A stretch of 53,671 nucleotides of DNA, taken from assembly GCA_002423025.1 (NCBI GenBank), contig DIUN01000018.1, forward strand, positions 135,672 through 189,342. The letters are read 5' to 3'. The position numbers and the translations under genes were made by a program. Source of the DNA: Sphingomonadales bacterium UBA6157. GTDB lineage: Bacteria > Pseudomonadota > Alphaproteobacteria > Sphingomonadales > Sphingomonadaceae. This document shows, one piece after another, positions 1 to 6,937 of the stretch (its first letter is position 1; every line of letters begins with the position of its first letter). Below the pieces are notes generated by a model. That model made no database searches. It was not told the DNA's origin and worked only from the letters and a program-made list of their open reading frames with translations.

Positions 1-266
1 TGGCCATCGGCGCCAGCCGGGCGGCGGTGCGCCTGCAGTTTTTGCTGGAGGCGCTGATGCTGTCGTTGATCGGCTGCGGCATCGGCGTGGCAGTGGGCAC
101 CGGGCTGGCGCTGGTGGCCGGCAGCTTCATCGGCTTCGGCACCGAGGTGACGCTGTTTGCCGTCAGCATCGCCTTTGCCGTCTCGGCCTCCATCGGCATC
201 TTCTTCGGCTGGTGGCCAGCCACCCGCGCCTCGAAACTCAGTCCGATCGAGGCGCTGCGGGGCTGA
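1..266 (+). CDS. ABC transporter permease, C-terminal fragment (MacB/FtsX family)
   Basis: The frame is already open at base 3 and ends at a TGA at 264-266, so only the last 88 or so residues are in the window; the real start lies upstream. The fragment opens with AIGASRAAVRLQFLLEAL, the conserved cytoplasmic segment of MacB/FtsX-type permeases. It then has two hydrophobic helices and ends in the typical tail, PATRASKLSPIEALRG. Such permeases pair with an ATPase to export or extract envelope lipids, lipoproteins, peptides or drugs; the substrate cannot be told from this part. The ATPase gene is not visible and is probably upstream. Confidence 0.85.
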   Translation, partial: AIGASRAAVRLQFLLEALMLSLIGCGIGVAVGTGLALVAGSFIGFGTEVTLFAVSIAFAVSASIGIFFGWWPATRASKLSPIEALRG

Positions 267-455
267 TCGCCCAGACAGCCTGCGGGCGATTTCGGGATAA
301 AAGCGGGTCTGGCTGGGCACCGTGCCGGCGTTGGCCCGGCGAGTCGCCGGCGCTGGGCGGGTTGCGGCCGGTATGCCGGCGGGCCGTGCGCGGGCTGCTG
401 CCGGCATCGGCATCGCAAACCTGTTGGGTTTGGAAGGTTACAAAGGTTACACGCC

Positions 456-476
456 CACGCTCTTGCGCGTGTTTTT
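456..476 (+). terminator. Weak intrinsic terminator candidate
   Basis: A five-base stem (CACGC 456-460 with GCGTG 467-471) and a six-base loop are followed directly by TTTTT at 472-476. The stem is short, but it is one of the few hairpins in the window with a T run. It lies about 190 bases downstream of the permease. Confidence 0.3.
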
Positions 477-537
477 CGATCACCTTTGACGGAAATCAGA
501 ATTTGGCGATGTCAAAGAGCGGGCGGCTCGCAATGAT

Positions 538-550
538 AACCAAATTGGTT
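538..550. repeat. 13-base palindrome AACCAA-A-TTGGTT
   Basis: A perfect 6-1-6 inverted repeat lies just beyond the stop codon of the minus-strand membrane-protein gene. It could be a protein binding site or simply part of a transcript end. No promoter-like sequence is evident beside it. Confidence 0.3.
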
Positions 551-557
551 TGTATAG

Positions 558-1058
558 TCAAGATCGGGGCAGCGCCTTTACGGTGCGCCACAAGCCCGTG
601 ACGGCGAGAATCATCGTCAAATGAACCGCGATCAATGGCGGCCAGCCGAACAGAAAGATGATGTCGTTGGCCAGTCCGGCCTTGAACGGGCCGCCGCCCA
701 TGGCGAGCCCCCGTGTTCCGAACAGGGCGTTGAAGTATGTCGGCACTGTAAACAGCCAGGCGGTCGTGACGGCACTCCAGAAGAACACGCGATGCCACGC
801 GGGGCTCAGGCGGATGAACGGGCCGCCAAGCCCCCAGGCCATCAGCAGCAAGCCATGAGTGATCGCCTCCATATGGACCATGCGCCAGGCGCGCGCGTCT
901 CCGGGGACACTGACCTCGATGGGCGGAATGACAGGCCAGGCGACGATCTGGCCCAGCAGCGCGACAAACCAGTGCCAGCCGACGAACAGCGCGAACACGA
1001 ACAAGCCGACACCATTCAAAAACAGCAGCGCACGCAGGCGCTCAGGCATCACGATCAT
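558..1058 (-). CDS. Four-helix membrane protein resembling styrene-oxide isomerase (StyC)
   Basis: This 166-residue protein has about four hydrophobic helices, the size and topology of styrene-oxide isomerase, a membrane enzyme that converts styrene oxide to phenylacetaldehyde. The middle reads PGDARAWRMVHMEAITHG, which lines up with the PGxxxxWxxAHxxxxxNG stretch of StyC. The later TRGLAMGGGPF segment lines up with the StyC NRGLTFG region. His62 falls at the position reported as the heme ligand of StyC. The Asn six residues later in StyC is His68 here. Its start overlaps the stop of the PF10118 gene by four bases (ATGA), so the two are translated together. The homology call comes from reading by eye; styrene oxide as the substrate is not implied. 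Confidence 0.6.
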   Translation of the reverse strand: MIVMPERLRALLFLNGVGLFVFALFVGWHWFVALLGQIVAWPVIPPIEVSVPGDARAWRMVHMEAITHGLLLMAWGLGGPFIRLSPAWHRVFFWSAVTTAWLFTVPTYFNALFGTRGLAMGGGPFKAGLANDIIFLFGWPPLIAVHLTMILAVTGLWRTVKALPRS

Positions 1059-1972
1059 TGAAAAGCCCCTTCAGTCGTGCGGGCCACTGGCGCCGGCTCG
1101 CCGATCTTGGTCATGTCGAGTTCGCTCAGGTCCTTTGCGCCGTGCGCATATTGTTGCCACCAGGAGATGGCCCATGCCGGGTCCGGAACGCTGCGGGGAT
1201 CGTAGCCCGGCTTGAGGATGCGCAGCAGCCGCGGTGTCAAACGCCCGAATATGCGCAGCAGCAAGCGGTACAGCGCCAGGCGCGACCGCCAGTTCGACCA
1301 TAAACCATCTTCGATGAGCAAGGCGCGGTATCCCTGCCGCGCCCGGGCCATGATGTGGACTGTCGCAAACAGCAAACCGTAGATGCGCCACAGATAGCGG
1401 CCATCAAGCGCCTTGAAGACGTCATAGGTGGCACACTTGTGCTCGATCTCCTCGACGAAATGCCACAGGATCAGCGATGACACCGTGGGCTCCCCATCGC
1501 CGAACAGGTAAGCCCGATCCTCAACGAGCATATGGCCAATCGCCAGGGCCATCGCCTCGAAACCTTCCGCATAGGCCAGGTTGAACGTGAAGGAGCGGTG
1601 GCGCGCAAAGGACTGATAGTCGGCCTTCAGCACGGCTTCCATTTTCGGGACGGACTCATACCCGAGGTCTGCCAGACGCCTGTTGAATTGCTGGTGCTGG
1701 CGGAAATGCGCAGCCTCCTGCCCGACATACAGGTCGATCTCCGCGATCAGAGCCGGATCGGCGGTCTTTGCGCGCGCCTGGCGCATGGTCTCGATCAGGT
1801 AAGGCTCAAGATAGGGCATCGCCAGCGAGCCGGAATTAACGATGTGGCTGAACTGCGGGCGCGCCGTGTTCCAGATCCCGCCAAGCCTGTCCGGAAAGCG
1901 GAACTGGATGCGCCGAACCGTCATGCGCCCAGCCGTCATGTGTTGTGCGCCGATGGAGTCCGAGCGAGACAT
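1055..1972 (-). CDS. PF10118 family predicted metal-dependent hydrolase
   Basis: This 305-residue protein matches the PF10118 family, helical proteins with a ferritin-like arrangement of carboxylate and histidine ligands. Visible metal-ligand candidates are E86xxH89 (QEAAH) in one helix, acidic residues in the AYAEGFEAM helix near 135-140, and EEIEHK at 174-179. The reaction of the family is not established; a di-iron centre is likely. The ATG at 1972 has an AGAGGA element upstream. It is the first gene of a two-gene unit with the StyC-like protein and is transcribed away from a tetR gene, so that repressor probably controls it. Confidence 0.8.
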   Translation of the reverse strand: MSRSDSIGAQHMTAGRMTVRRIQFRFPDRLGGIWNTARPQFSHIVNSGSLAMPYLEPYLIETMRQARAKTADPALIAEIDLYVGQEAAHFRQHQQFNRRLADLGYESVPKMEAVLKADYQSFARHRSFTFNLAYAEGFEAMALAIGHMLVEDRAYLFGDGEPTVSSLILWHFVEEIEHKCATYDVFKALDGRYLWRIYGLLFATVHIMARARQGYRALLIEDGLWSNWRSRLALYRLLLRIFGRLTPRLLRILKPGYDPRSVPDPAWAISWWQQYAHGAKDLSELDMTKIGEPAPVARTTEGAFQ

Positions 1973-2015
1973 TTTCGCATCCTCTGGCCGGTGCGGGCGT
2001 GATCAATTGCCGCTA

Positions 2016-2043
2016 TTGATATAAGACACACTAGCGCTAATGT
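2016..2043 (+). promoter_or_regulatory. Sigma70-like promoter of tetR
   Basis: TTGATA (2016-2021) and TAATGT (2038-2043) are 16 bases apart. The -10 lies inside the 18-base near-palindrome, which suggests autorepression. Confidence 0.5.
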
Positions 2044-2055
2044 GGCAATTGTCAA
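2028..2055 (-). promoter_or_regulatory. Sigma70-like promoter of the PF10118/StyC-like unit
   Basis: On the minus strand, a perfect TTGACA (2055-2050) and TAGTGT (2033-2028) are 16 bases apart. The -10 shares the dyad with the divergent tetR promoter. Confidence 0.5.
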
Positions 2056-2102
2056 TAGGAGCGGTTTCGGGCTATCTGCCGATCGCACCGTGGAGACCAG
2101 CG

Positions 2103-2714
2103 ATGACGAAGAAGCCCGCGCGCACCAGGTTGCCGCCCGAGGATCGCCGCGCGCAGCTGGTTCGGCATGCTGTAGCCAGCTTTGCCGAGCACGGTATTGC
2201 GCGCGCTACGCAGGCCCAGGTCGCGGCGCGGGCCGGTGTCTCGGTTTCAGCCGTCTATTCGTATTTTCGGACCCGCGCCGATCTGCTCACCGCCGTGCTG
2301 GAGGCGGTGGAATCGACCATTGTCACGATGGTGGAGGGTGCGATCGCCAATTCGGCACCGCCGGCTGAAGCGCTGGCCCTTCTCGCGACACGAACCGCCG
2401 ACATGGCGCTCCAGGAGCCGGATGTCGTCCGCGTATGGCTCGATTGGAGCACCGGTGTGCGGGCGGACGTATGGCCACAGTTCCTGCTGCTGCAGCGCCG
2501 CCTCCATGGCCTTGTCGAGTCCGTGCTCGTCCGCGGTGGAGATGGCGTTCCCATGCCGACGGACCTGTCCATCAAGTCAGCAGCGCGACTGTTTGTCGGC
2601 GGCGCCCATACCTTGGCGCTCATGCGGTTCGAAGACGTGGGCGAGGCGGAAATGCGCGTGTTTATCGATCAGATGGTCGGCGGCGTGCTGCGTGTGCTGC
2701 CGCCGCATTGCTGA
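2103..2714 (+). CDS. TetR family transcriptional regulator
   Basis: This is a 203-residue regulator with the TetR N-terminal DNA-binding domain. The helix-turn-helix lies at about residues 33-55 (TQAQVAARAGVSVSAVYSYF), followed by the usual RTRADLLTAVLEAV. The C-terminal ligand domain is too variable to predict an effector. I chose the ATG at 2103 over the longer frame from 2040 because GGAG at 2092-2095 is seven bases upstream and because the longer start would fall inside the promoter. It probably represses itself and the divergent StyC-like/PF10118 unit. Confidence 0.85.
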   Translation: MTKKPARTRLPPEDRRAQLVRHAVASFAEHGIARATQAQVAARAGVSVSAVYSYFRTRADLLTAVLEAVESTIVTMVEGAIANSAPPAEALALLATRTADMALQEPDVVRVWLDWSTGVRADVWPQFLLLQRRLHGLVESVLVRGGDGVPMPTDLSIKSAARLFVGGAHTLALMRFEDVGEAEMRVFIDQMVGGVLRVLPPHC

Positions 2715-2784
2715 AGGCTGCTTCCCGACTCTGGCGGTGGGCAAATGGCGTGCAAGCGGCCCGCCGCGTGCTGACCCTGCAACA

Positions 2785-4149
2785 TCACCTCCGCCGGTTC
2801 GTCATCCACAGGAACCGCACCCATAGCAAGGAGGCCGACATCAGCGAGGCGATGATGATTGCCCAGACGATGCCGGCGACGCCGAGGCCGAGCGGGATGG
2901 CGAACAGGTAGCCCAGCGGCATCATCACCACCAGATAGCTGGCGAGGTGGGTGGCGGTGGGGGCCCAGACGTCTGATTGGGCGCGCAGGGACTGGGCGCC
3001 GACGACTTGCAGGCCATCGGCGAGGAAGAACAGGCAGGAGAGCAGCAGCGCGGCCGACGCCAGCTCGCGCACCGGGCCATCGAGCGTATAGGCGGCGGCA
3101 ATGCTCTGGTTGCCCAGCGCCACGCCGGCGCAGATGGCGAGCATGACCAGCGAGGTAAAGCGGAAGCCGGTGCCGCCGGCGGCGCGGACACCTTGGGGCT
3201 GGCCGGCGCCATAAGCGCGGCCCACCATCACGCCGGTGGCGGTGGCGAGGCCGAGCGGCACCATGAACACCACGGCCGCCACATTGAGCACGATGGCCCA
3301 GGTGGCGACGGCCTGCGCGCTGATCCAGCCGGCGACGATGGACATCGAAGCAAAGGCCAGCGTCTCGACGAAATAGCTGGAGGAGGCGGCATAGCCGATG
3401 CGCCGCATCTCGCGCGCGGCGGCGGGATCATGCGGGGCGGGCGCGAACACGCCGAGCTCGCGCGCCCGGCGCCAGCGCACGATCAGCACCCAGATGAACA
3501 CCAGCAGCGCGACACGGGACAGCGCTGTCGCCCAGCCGCTGGCCACCGCGCCCGATATGCCAAAGCCGCTGTTGCCGGGCACCAGCCAGAGATTGAGGAT
3601 GAGGTTGACGACGTTGGCGCCCCACATGGCGAGCATGCCCGGCACGGCGCGGCCATGCGCCTCCAGCCAGAACATCCCGGCATCGGCAATGAGGATGGGC
3701 AGCAGCGAGAGCGCCAGCACCTGCAGCACCGGCGTGGCGCCGTTGGCCAGCGCTTCGTTGAGCCCGATATTGTGCATCAGCAGCCCGCCGAGGCCGGCGA
3801 GCACGGCGGCGGCGGCCAGCCCCACCCAGAAGGCATAGGCAATGCCGCGCCGCAGGATGGCGCCGGTATCGGCCTCACGGCCATTGCCGATGGCCTGGCT
3901 GGTGAGCACCTGCACGCCGGAGAGCAGGCCCACCGCCGTGGTGAGCACCACCGCCGTGGGTGCCCAGCCGAGCGCGTGATAGCCAAGCTCGGTGGCGGAA
4001 TAGCGGCCCACGACCACCGTATCCACCACGCCCATCGCCATGATGCCGAGGCGCGACGCCACCACCGGCGCGGCCAGCCTGATCAGCGGCGCGTATCCGG
4101 GTGTGGCGAGGCCATCGGCAGGCGAATGTTCGGCGGGGGCCGAAGACAT
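2785..4149 (-). CDS. MATE family efflux transporter
   Basis: The protein has 454 residues with about 12 membrane helices in two similar halves. The N-terminal segment LAAPVVASRLGIMAMGVVDTVVVGRYSATELGYHALGWAP is characteristic of the MATE (NorM/DinF) family, cation-coupled inner-membrane exporters of drugs and metabolites. A second VDTVV-like repeat is not preserved as text, but the helix pattern continues to the end. It stands alone; the gene upstream (minus strand, from 4819) is 260 bases away across a REP palindrome. The substrate is unknown. Confidence 0.85.
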   Translation of the reverse strand: MSSAPAEHSPADGLATPGYAPLIRLAAPVVASRLGIMAMGVVDTVVVGRYSATELGYHALGWAPTAVVLTTAVGLLSGVQVLTSQAIGNGREADTGAILRRGIAYAFWVGLAAAAVLAGLGGLLMHNIGLNEALANGATPVLQVLALSLLPILIADAGMFWLEAHGRAVPGMLAMWGANVVNLILNLWLVPGNSGFGISGAVASGWATALSRVALLVFIWVLIVRWRRARELGVFAPAPHDPAAAREMRRIGYAASSSYFVETLAFASMSIVAGWISAQAVATWAIVLNVAAVVFMVPLGLATATGVMVGRAYGAGQPQGVRAAGGTGFRFTSLVMLAICAGVALGNQSIAAAYTLDGPVRELASAALLLSCLFFLADGLQVVGAQSLRAQSDVWAPTATHLASYLVVMMPLGYLFAIPLGLGVAGIVWAIIIASLMSASLLWVRFLWMTNRRR

Positions 4150-4268
4150 GGTGGGGCTTTCGAGGCTGTGGATGTGCGTGCGGGTTGGCTGCGGGGCTTA
4201 GGCGAGGGGGAGCCGGGCTGCAACTGCGGGCGTTGTCGCTGGGAGGCAGGCTTCGGCAAAAGCCAGCC

Positions 4269-4340
4269 GTCACCCCCGCGAAGGCGGGGGCCCATCTCCT
4301 CGATGTGCAGGAGATGGGCCCCCGCCTTCGCGGGGGTGAC
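4269..4340. repeat. Large REP-type palindrome
   Basis: Two 32-base arms (4269-4300 and 4309-4340) are exact reverse complements separated by an eight-base loop. Each arm begins with GTCACCCCCGCGAAGGCGGG, a sequence type widely repeated in sphingomonad and other alphaproteobacterial genomes. It lies between the MATE gene and the iron-permease-family gene, both on the minus strand, and could form a very stable hairpin in either transcript. Confidence 0.8.
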
Positions 4341-4411
4341 GGATGTGGGTGGCGCGGGCAGTAACCGCGGGCCTGTGTGGCGCGGCCAGTAACGGACCTG
4401 TGTGGCGCGAT

Positions 4412-4819
4412 CTACCGCCGCTCGATCAGGCGCTGCACGGCCTCATGGCTTTCCCCGGCTTCGTTGGTGTCTCCGAACTTGGCCTCCAGCGTGCGGCGGA
4501 TGGCGTGCAGCTCGGTATCGGTGAGATGCTCGATGCCGATGAACTGGTTGCGCGCATCCTTGGTGGCGCGGATCAGCTCATCGAGCTTGGCCTGGATGGC
4601 GGCGGCATCGCGGTTCTGGCTGTTCTGGATGAGGAACACGATGAGGAAGGTGACGATGGTGGTGGTGGTGTTGACCACCAGCTGCCAGGTGTCCGAAAAG
4701 CCGAAGACCGGCCCGGTGAGCGCCCAGCCGATGATGAGCACGGCGGCGGTGATGAACGCGCCCGGCCGGCCGACAAAGGCGGCGACGCTGTTGGCGATCT
4801 GGGTGAACAGGCGGTCCAT
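4412..4819 (-). CDS. Low-affinity iron permease family protein (PF04120-like)
   Basis: This is a 135-residue protein with two membrane helices near the N terminus (GAFITAAVLIIGWALTG and LVVNTTTTIVTFLIVFLIQ). After them come SQNRDAAAIQAKLDELI and a soluble helical tail. The VVNTTTTIVTFLIVFLIQNSQNRD stretch is the signature of the family named after fungal low-affinity iron permease. Bacterial members are much shorter, and a role in iron uptake is not shown. The ATG at 4819 fits homologue length; the frame stays open further upstream without family sequence. Confidence 0.75.
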   Translation of the reverse strand: MDRLFTQIANSVAAFVGRPGAFITAAVLIIGWALTGPVFGFSDTWQLVVNTTTTIVTFLIVFLIQNSQNRDAAAIQAKLDELIRATKDARNQFIGIEHLTDTELHAIRRTLEAKFGDTNEAGESHEAVQRLIERR

Positions 4820-4976
4820 GCTGCGCTCCGGCTGGTGCTTGCCGCATCCTATGCCGCCGCTTGGGCAAAGCTGCCATAGGGCAGGGCAAGGATAATCTGT
4901 GCCGTGCTGCGCTTGCGGCGCGGCGGCGGGGCGGTTACCGCTCGCGTCAACTCCATTCGCTTTGCAAAGGCCCGTC

Positions 4977-6080
4977 ATGTCCAACACGCTGTTCAGCCCG
5001 TTTTCGTTCAAGGGCCTCACGCTGCCCAACCGCATCGTCATGGCGCCGATGACGCGCAGCTTTTCGCCGGATGGCGTGCCGGGCGAGAATGTGGCGGCCT
5101 ATTATCGGCGGCGGGCCGAGGGCGGCGTGGGCCTGATCATCACCGAAGGCACCGGCATCGACCGCACCGGCTCGACCAATGATCCGAACGTGCCGCATTT
5201 TTACGGCGAGGCGGCGCTGGCCGGCTGGGGCGAAGTGGTGCGCGAGACGCATGCCGGCGGCGGGCTGATAGCGCCGCAGCTCTGGCACGTGGGCGCCGCC
5301 ATCAACCACCTCAACCCCAACCCGCCGGAAGCCGAATCCCCCTCCGGCCTGTTCAAGCCCGGCAAGCCTTATGGCCATGCCATGACGGATGCCGACGTGG
5401 CGGACTGCATCACCGCTTTTGCCAAGGCCGCGGCCGATGCCAAGCGCCTGGGCTTTGACGCCATAGAGCTGCACGGCGCGCATGGCTACCTGATCGACCA
5501 GTTCTTCTGGGAGGGCACCAACCAGCGCACGGACCGCTGGGGCGGCGGCACCATCGCCGAGCGCGGGCGCTTTGCCGCCGAGATCCTGAAGGCCGTGCGC
5601 GCGGCGGTTGGCCCCGAGTTCCCGGTGATCATCCGCGTCTCGCAGTGGAAGCAGCAGGCCTATGATTTCAAGATCGCCAAGACGCCGGACCAGCTGGTCG
5701 AGTGGCTTGGGCCGCTGGTGGAAGCCGGCGCCGATGTGCTGCATTGCTCGCAGCGCCGCTTCTGGGAGCCCGAGTTCCCCGATCTGGATGGCGAGCAGGG
5801 CCTGAACTTTGCCGGCTGGACCAAGAAGCTGCTGGGCGTGCCGACCATCACGGTGGGCAGCGTTGGCCTGACCGGCGAGTTCATCGCCGGCTTTGGCGGC
5901 GAGAAGAGCCAGCCGGCGAGCATCGATGCGCTGCTGGAGCGGCTGGACAAGGGCGAGTTCGACATGGTCGGCGTGGGCCGGGCGCTGATCGTCGATCCGG
6001 ATTGGGCCGAGAAGGTGCGCGAGAGCCGGATGGACGAGCTGCAGCCGTTCGAGCGGACGGCGCTGGGCTCGCTGGTCTGA
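4977..6080 (+). CDS. NADH:flavin oxidoreductase, old yellow enzyme family
   Basis: This 367-residue TIM-barrel flavoprotein begins SPFSFKGLTLPNRIVMAPMTRSF, the OYE N terminus that contacts FMN. The central IELHGAHGYLIDQFFW is the conserved OYE motif, here near residues 162-177. TVGSVGLTGEF and GVGRALIVDPDWAEKVRE form the phosphate-binding end. Such enzymes reduce activated C=C bonds or nitro groups with NAD(P)H. The ATG at 4977 is preceded by AAAGG. The gene is monocistronic in layout. Confidence 0.88.
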   Translation: MSNTLFSPFSFKGLTLPNRIVMAPMTRSFSPDGVPGENVAAYYRRRAEGGVGLIITEGTGIDRTGSTNDPNVPHFYGEAALAGWGEVVRETHAGGGLIAPQLWHVGAAINHLNPNPPEAESPSGLFKPGKPYGHAMTDADVADCITAFAKAAADAKRLGFDAIELHGAHGYLIDQFFWEGTNQRTDRWGGGTIAERGRFAAEILKAVRAAVGPEFPVIIRVSQWKQQAYDFKIAKTPDQLVEWLGPLVEAGADVLHCSQRRFWEPEFPDLDGEQGLNFAGWTKKLLGVPTITVGSVGLTGEFIAGFGGEKSQPASIDALLERLDKGEFDMVGVGRALIVDPDWAEKVRESRMDELQPFERTALGSLV

Positions 6081-6180
6081 GGTTGGGCGGCACCGGGCCG
6101 CTCCAGCTAAGCTGCAAGAGACAGGGAGCTTGGTGCTTCCGCCAGCTTGCTCCGTTGCCGCTGCCCGCTAAGGTGGCGGC

Positions 6181-6888
6181 ATGACCACCCCCATTCCCAT
6201 CGATGCTGACGGTGTTGCGCTTGGCAATGCCGGCCTGCCGCCGCTGCGGCCCAAGGATGCCGCCACTGTCATCGTCATCCGCCGCGATGCGCCGCGGCTG
6301 CAGGTGCTGATGGGGCGGCGGGCCGGCGGCCATGCCTTCATGCCGGACAAATGGGTGTTCCCCGGCGGCCGCATCCACCGCGCCGATTACCGGGTGGCGG
6401 CGGCCTCGGAGCTGCATCCGGAGGCCGCCGAGCCGCTGGTGCGCACCTGCCCGCCGGCCAAGGCGCGGGCGCTGGCACTGACAGCGGTGCGCGAGATGTT
6501 CGAGGAAACCGGGCTGATTCTCGGCCGGCCCGGCAAGGCGACAACGAAGAGCCCGGAGTGGCAGGCGTTCATCGCCACCGGGCATCTGCCGGACCTGGCG
6601 CCGCTGCGCTTCGTGGCGCGGGCGATCACCCCGCCAGTGCGGCCGCGGCGCTTCGATGCGCGGTTCTTCACCGTGGATGCGGCGCATCTTGTCAGCCTCG
6701 AGCCCGGCGCCGGCTGCGGCGAGCTGGACGAGACGGCGTGGTTCGATTGGGAAGCGGCGGCGGCGCTGGACCTGCCGGCGATCACCCGCGCCGTGTTGGC
6801 GGAAGTGGCACAACGCGAGTTGGAACCGGGGCGGCCGATTCCGTTCCACCGCTTCGATCGCGGGCAGCACCGGTTGCTGGCGGTTTAG
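6181..6888 (+). CDS. NUDIX hydrolase
   Basis: The 235-residue protein has a split Nudix box. WVFPGGRIHRADY is followed by an insertion of about 40 residues before AVREMFEETGLILG, where the metal-binding Glu residues sit. Long insertions like this are seen in the NUDT19/NUDT7-like group, which includes CoA- and acyl-CoA-diphosphatases. That substrate assignment is only inferred. A partial REP-like repeat follows the stop. Confidence 0.82.
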   Translation: MTTPIPIDADGVALGNAGLPPLRPKDAATVIVIRRDAPRLQVLMGRRAGGHAFMPDKWVFPGGRIHRADYRVAAASELHPEAAEPLVRTCPPAKARALALTAVREMFEETGLILGRPGKATTKSPEWQAFIATGHLPDLAPLRFVARAITPPVRPRRFDARFFTVDAAHLVSLEPGAGCGELDETAWFDWEAAAALDLPAITRAVLAEVAQRELEPGRPIPFHRFDRGQHRLLAV

Positions 6889-6901
6889 GCCGTTCAGGCA
6901 A

Positions 6902-6929
6902 GCTGGGTCCCGGTGTTCGCCGGGATGAC
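6902..6929. repeat. Single REP-like element
   Basis: A 28-base unit runs from GCTGGGTCCCGG to CCGGGATGAC with an internal TCCCGG/CCGGGA stem and a TGTTCG loop. It resembles the GTCATCCC...GGGACCCAGC repeats spread through many alphaproteobacterial genomes and differs from the palindrome at 4269-4340. It lies between convergent genes. Confidence 0.6.
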
Positions 6930-6937
6930 ACGGTGCT

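Larger units (their letters stand above)
267..557. other. Intergenic region between convergent genes
   Basis: About 290 bases separate the ABC permease stop from the 3' end of the minus-strand membrane-protein gene. I see no convincing gene here. It holds a tandem GGTTAC pair (436-441 and 445-450), a weak hairpin followed by five T, a 7-base inverted repeat (484-490 with 511-517) and a 13-base palindrome at 538-550. Short open frames on both strands have no ribosome binding site or recognisable sequence. Confidence 0.5.
2004..2058. promoter_or_regulatory. Nested inverted repeats between the PF10118 unit and tetR
   Basis: Three dyads share nearly one centre. The outermost is CTATTGA (2013-2019) with TCAATAG (2052-2058). 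Next is CAATTGCC (2004-2011) with GGCAATTG (2044-2051). The core is the 18-base near-palindrome CACACTAGCGCTAATGTG (2027-2044), with one mismatched pair. The core covers the -10 elements of both divergent promoters, a good place for a TetR dimer or pair of dimers to block both genes. Confidence 0.55.

Noticed and set aside
436..450. Tandem GGTTAC repeat as a possible regulator site
   Set aside because: Only two six-base copies, no promoter beside them and no gene reading away from them.
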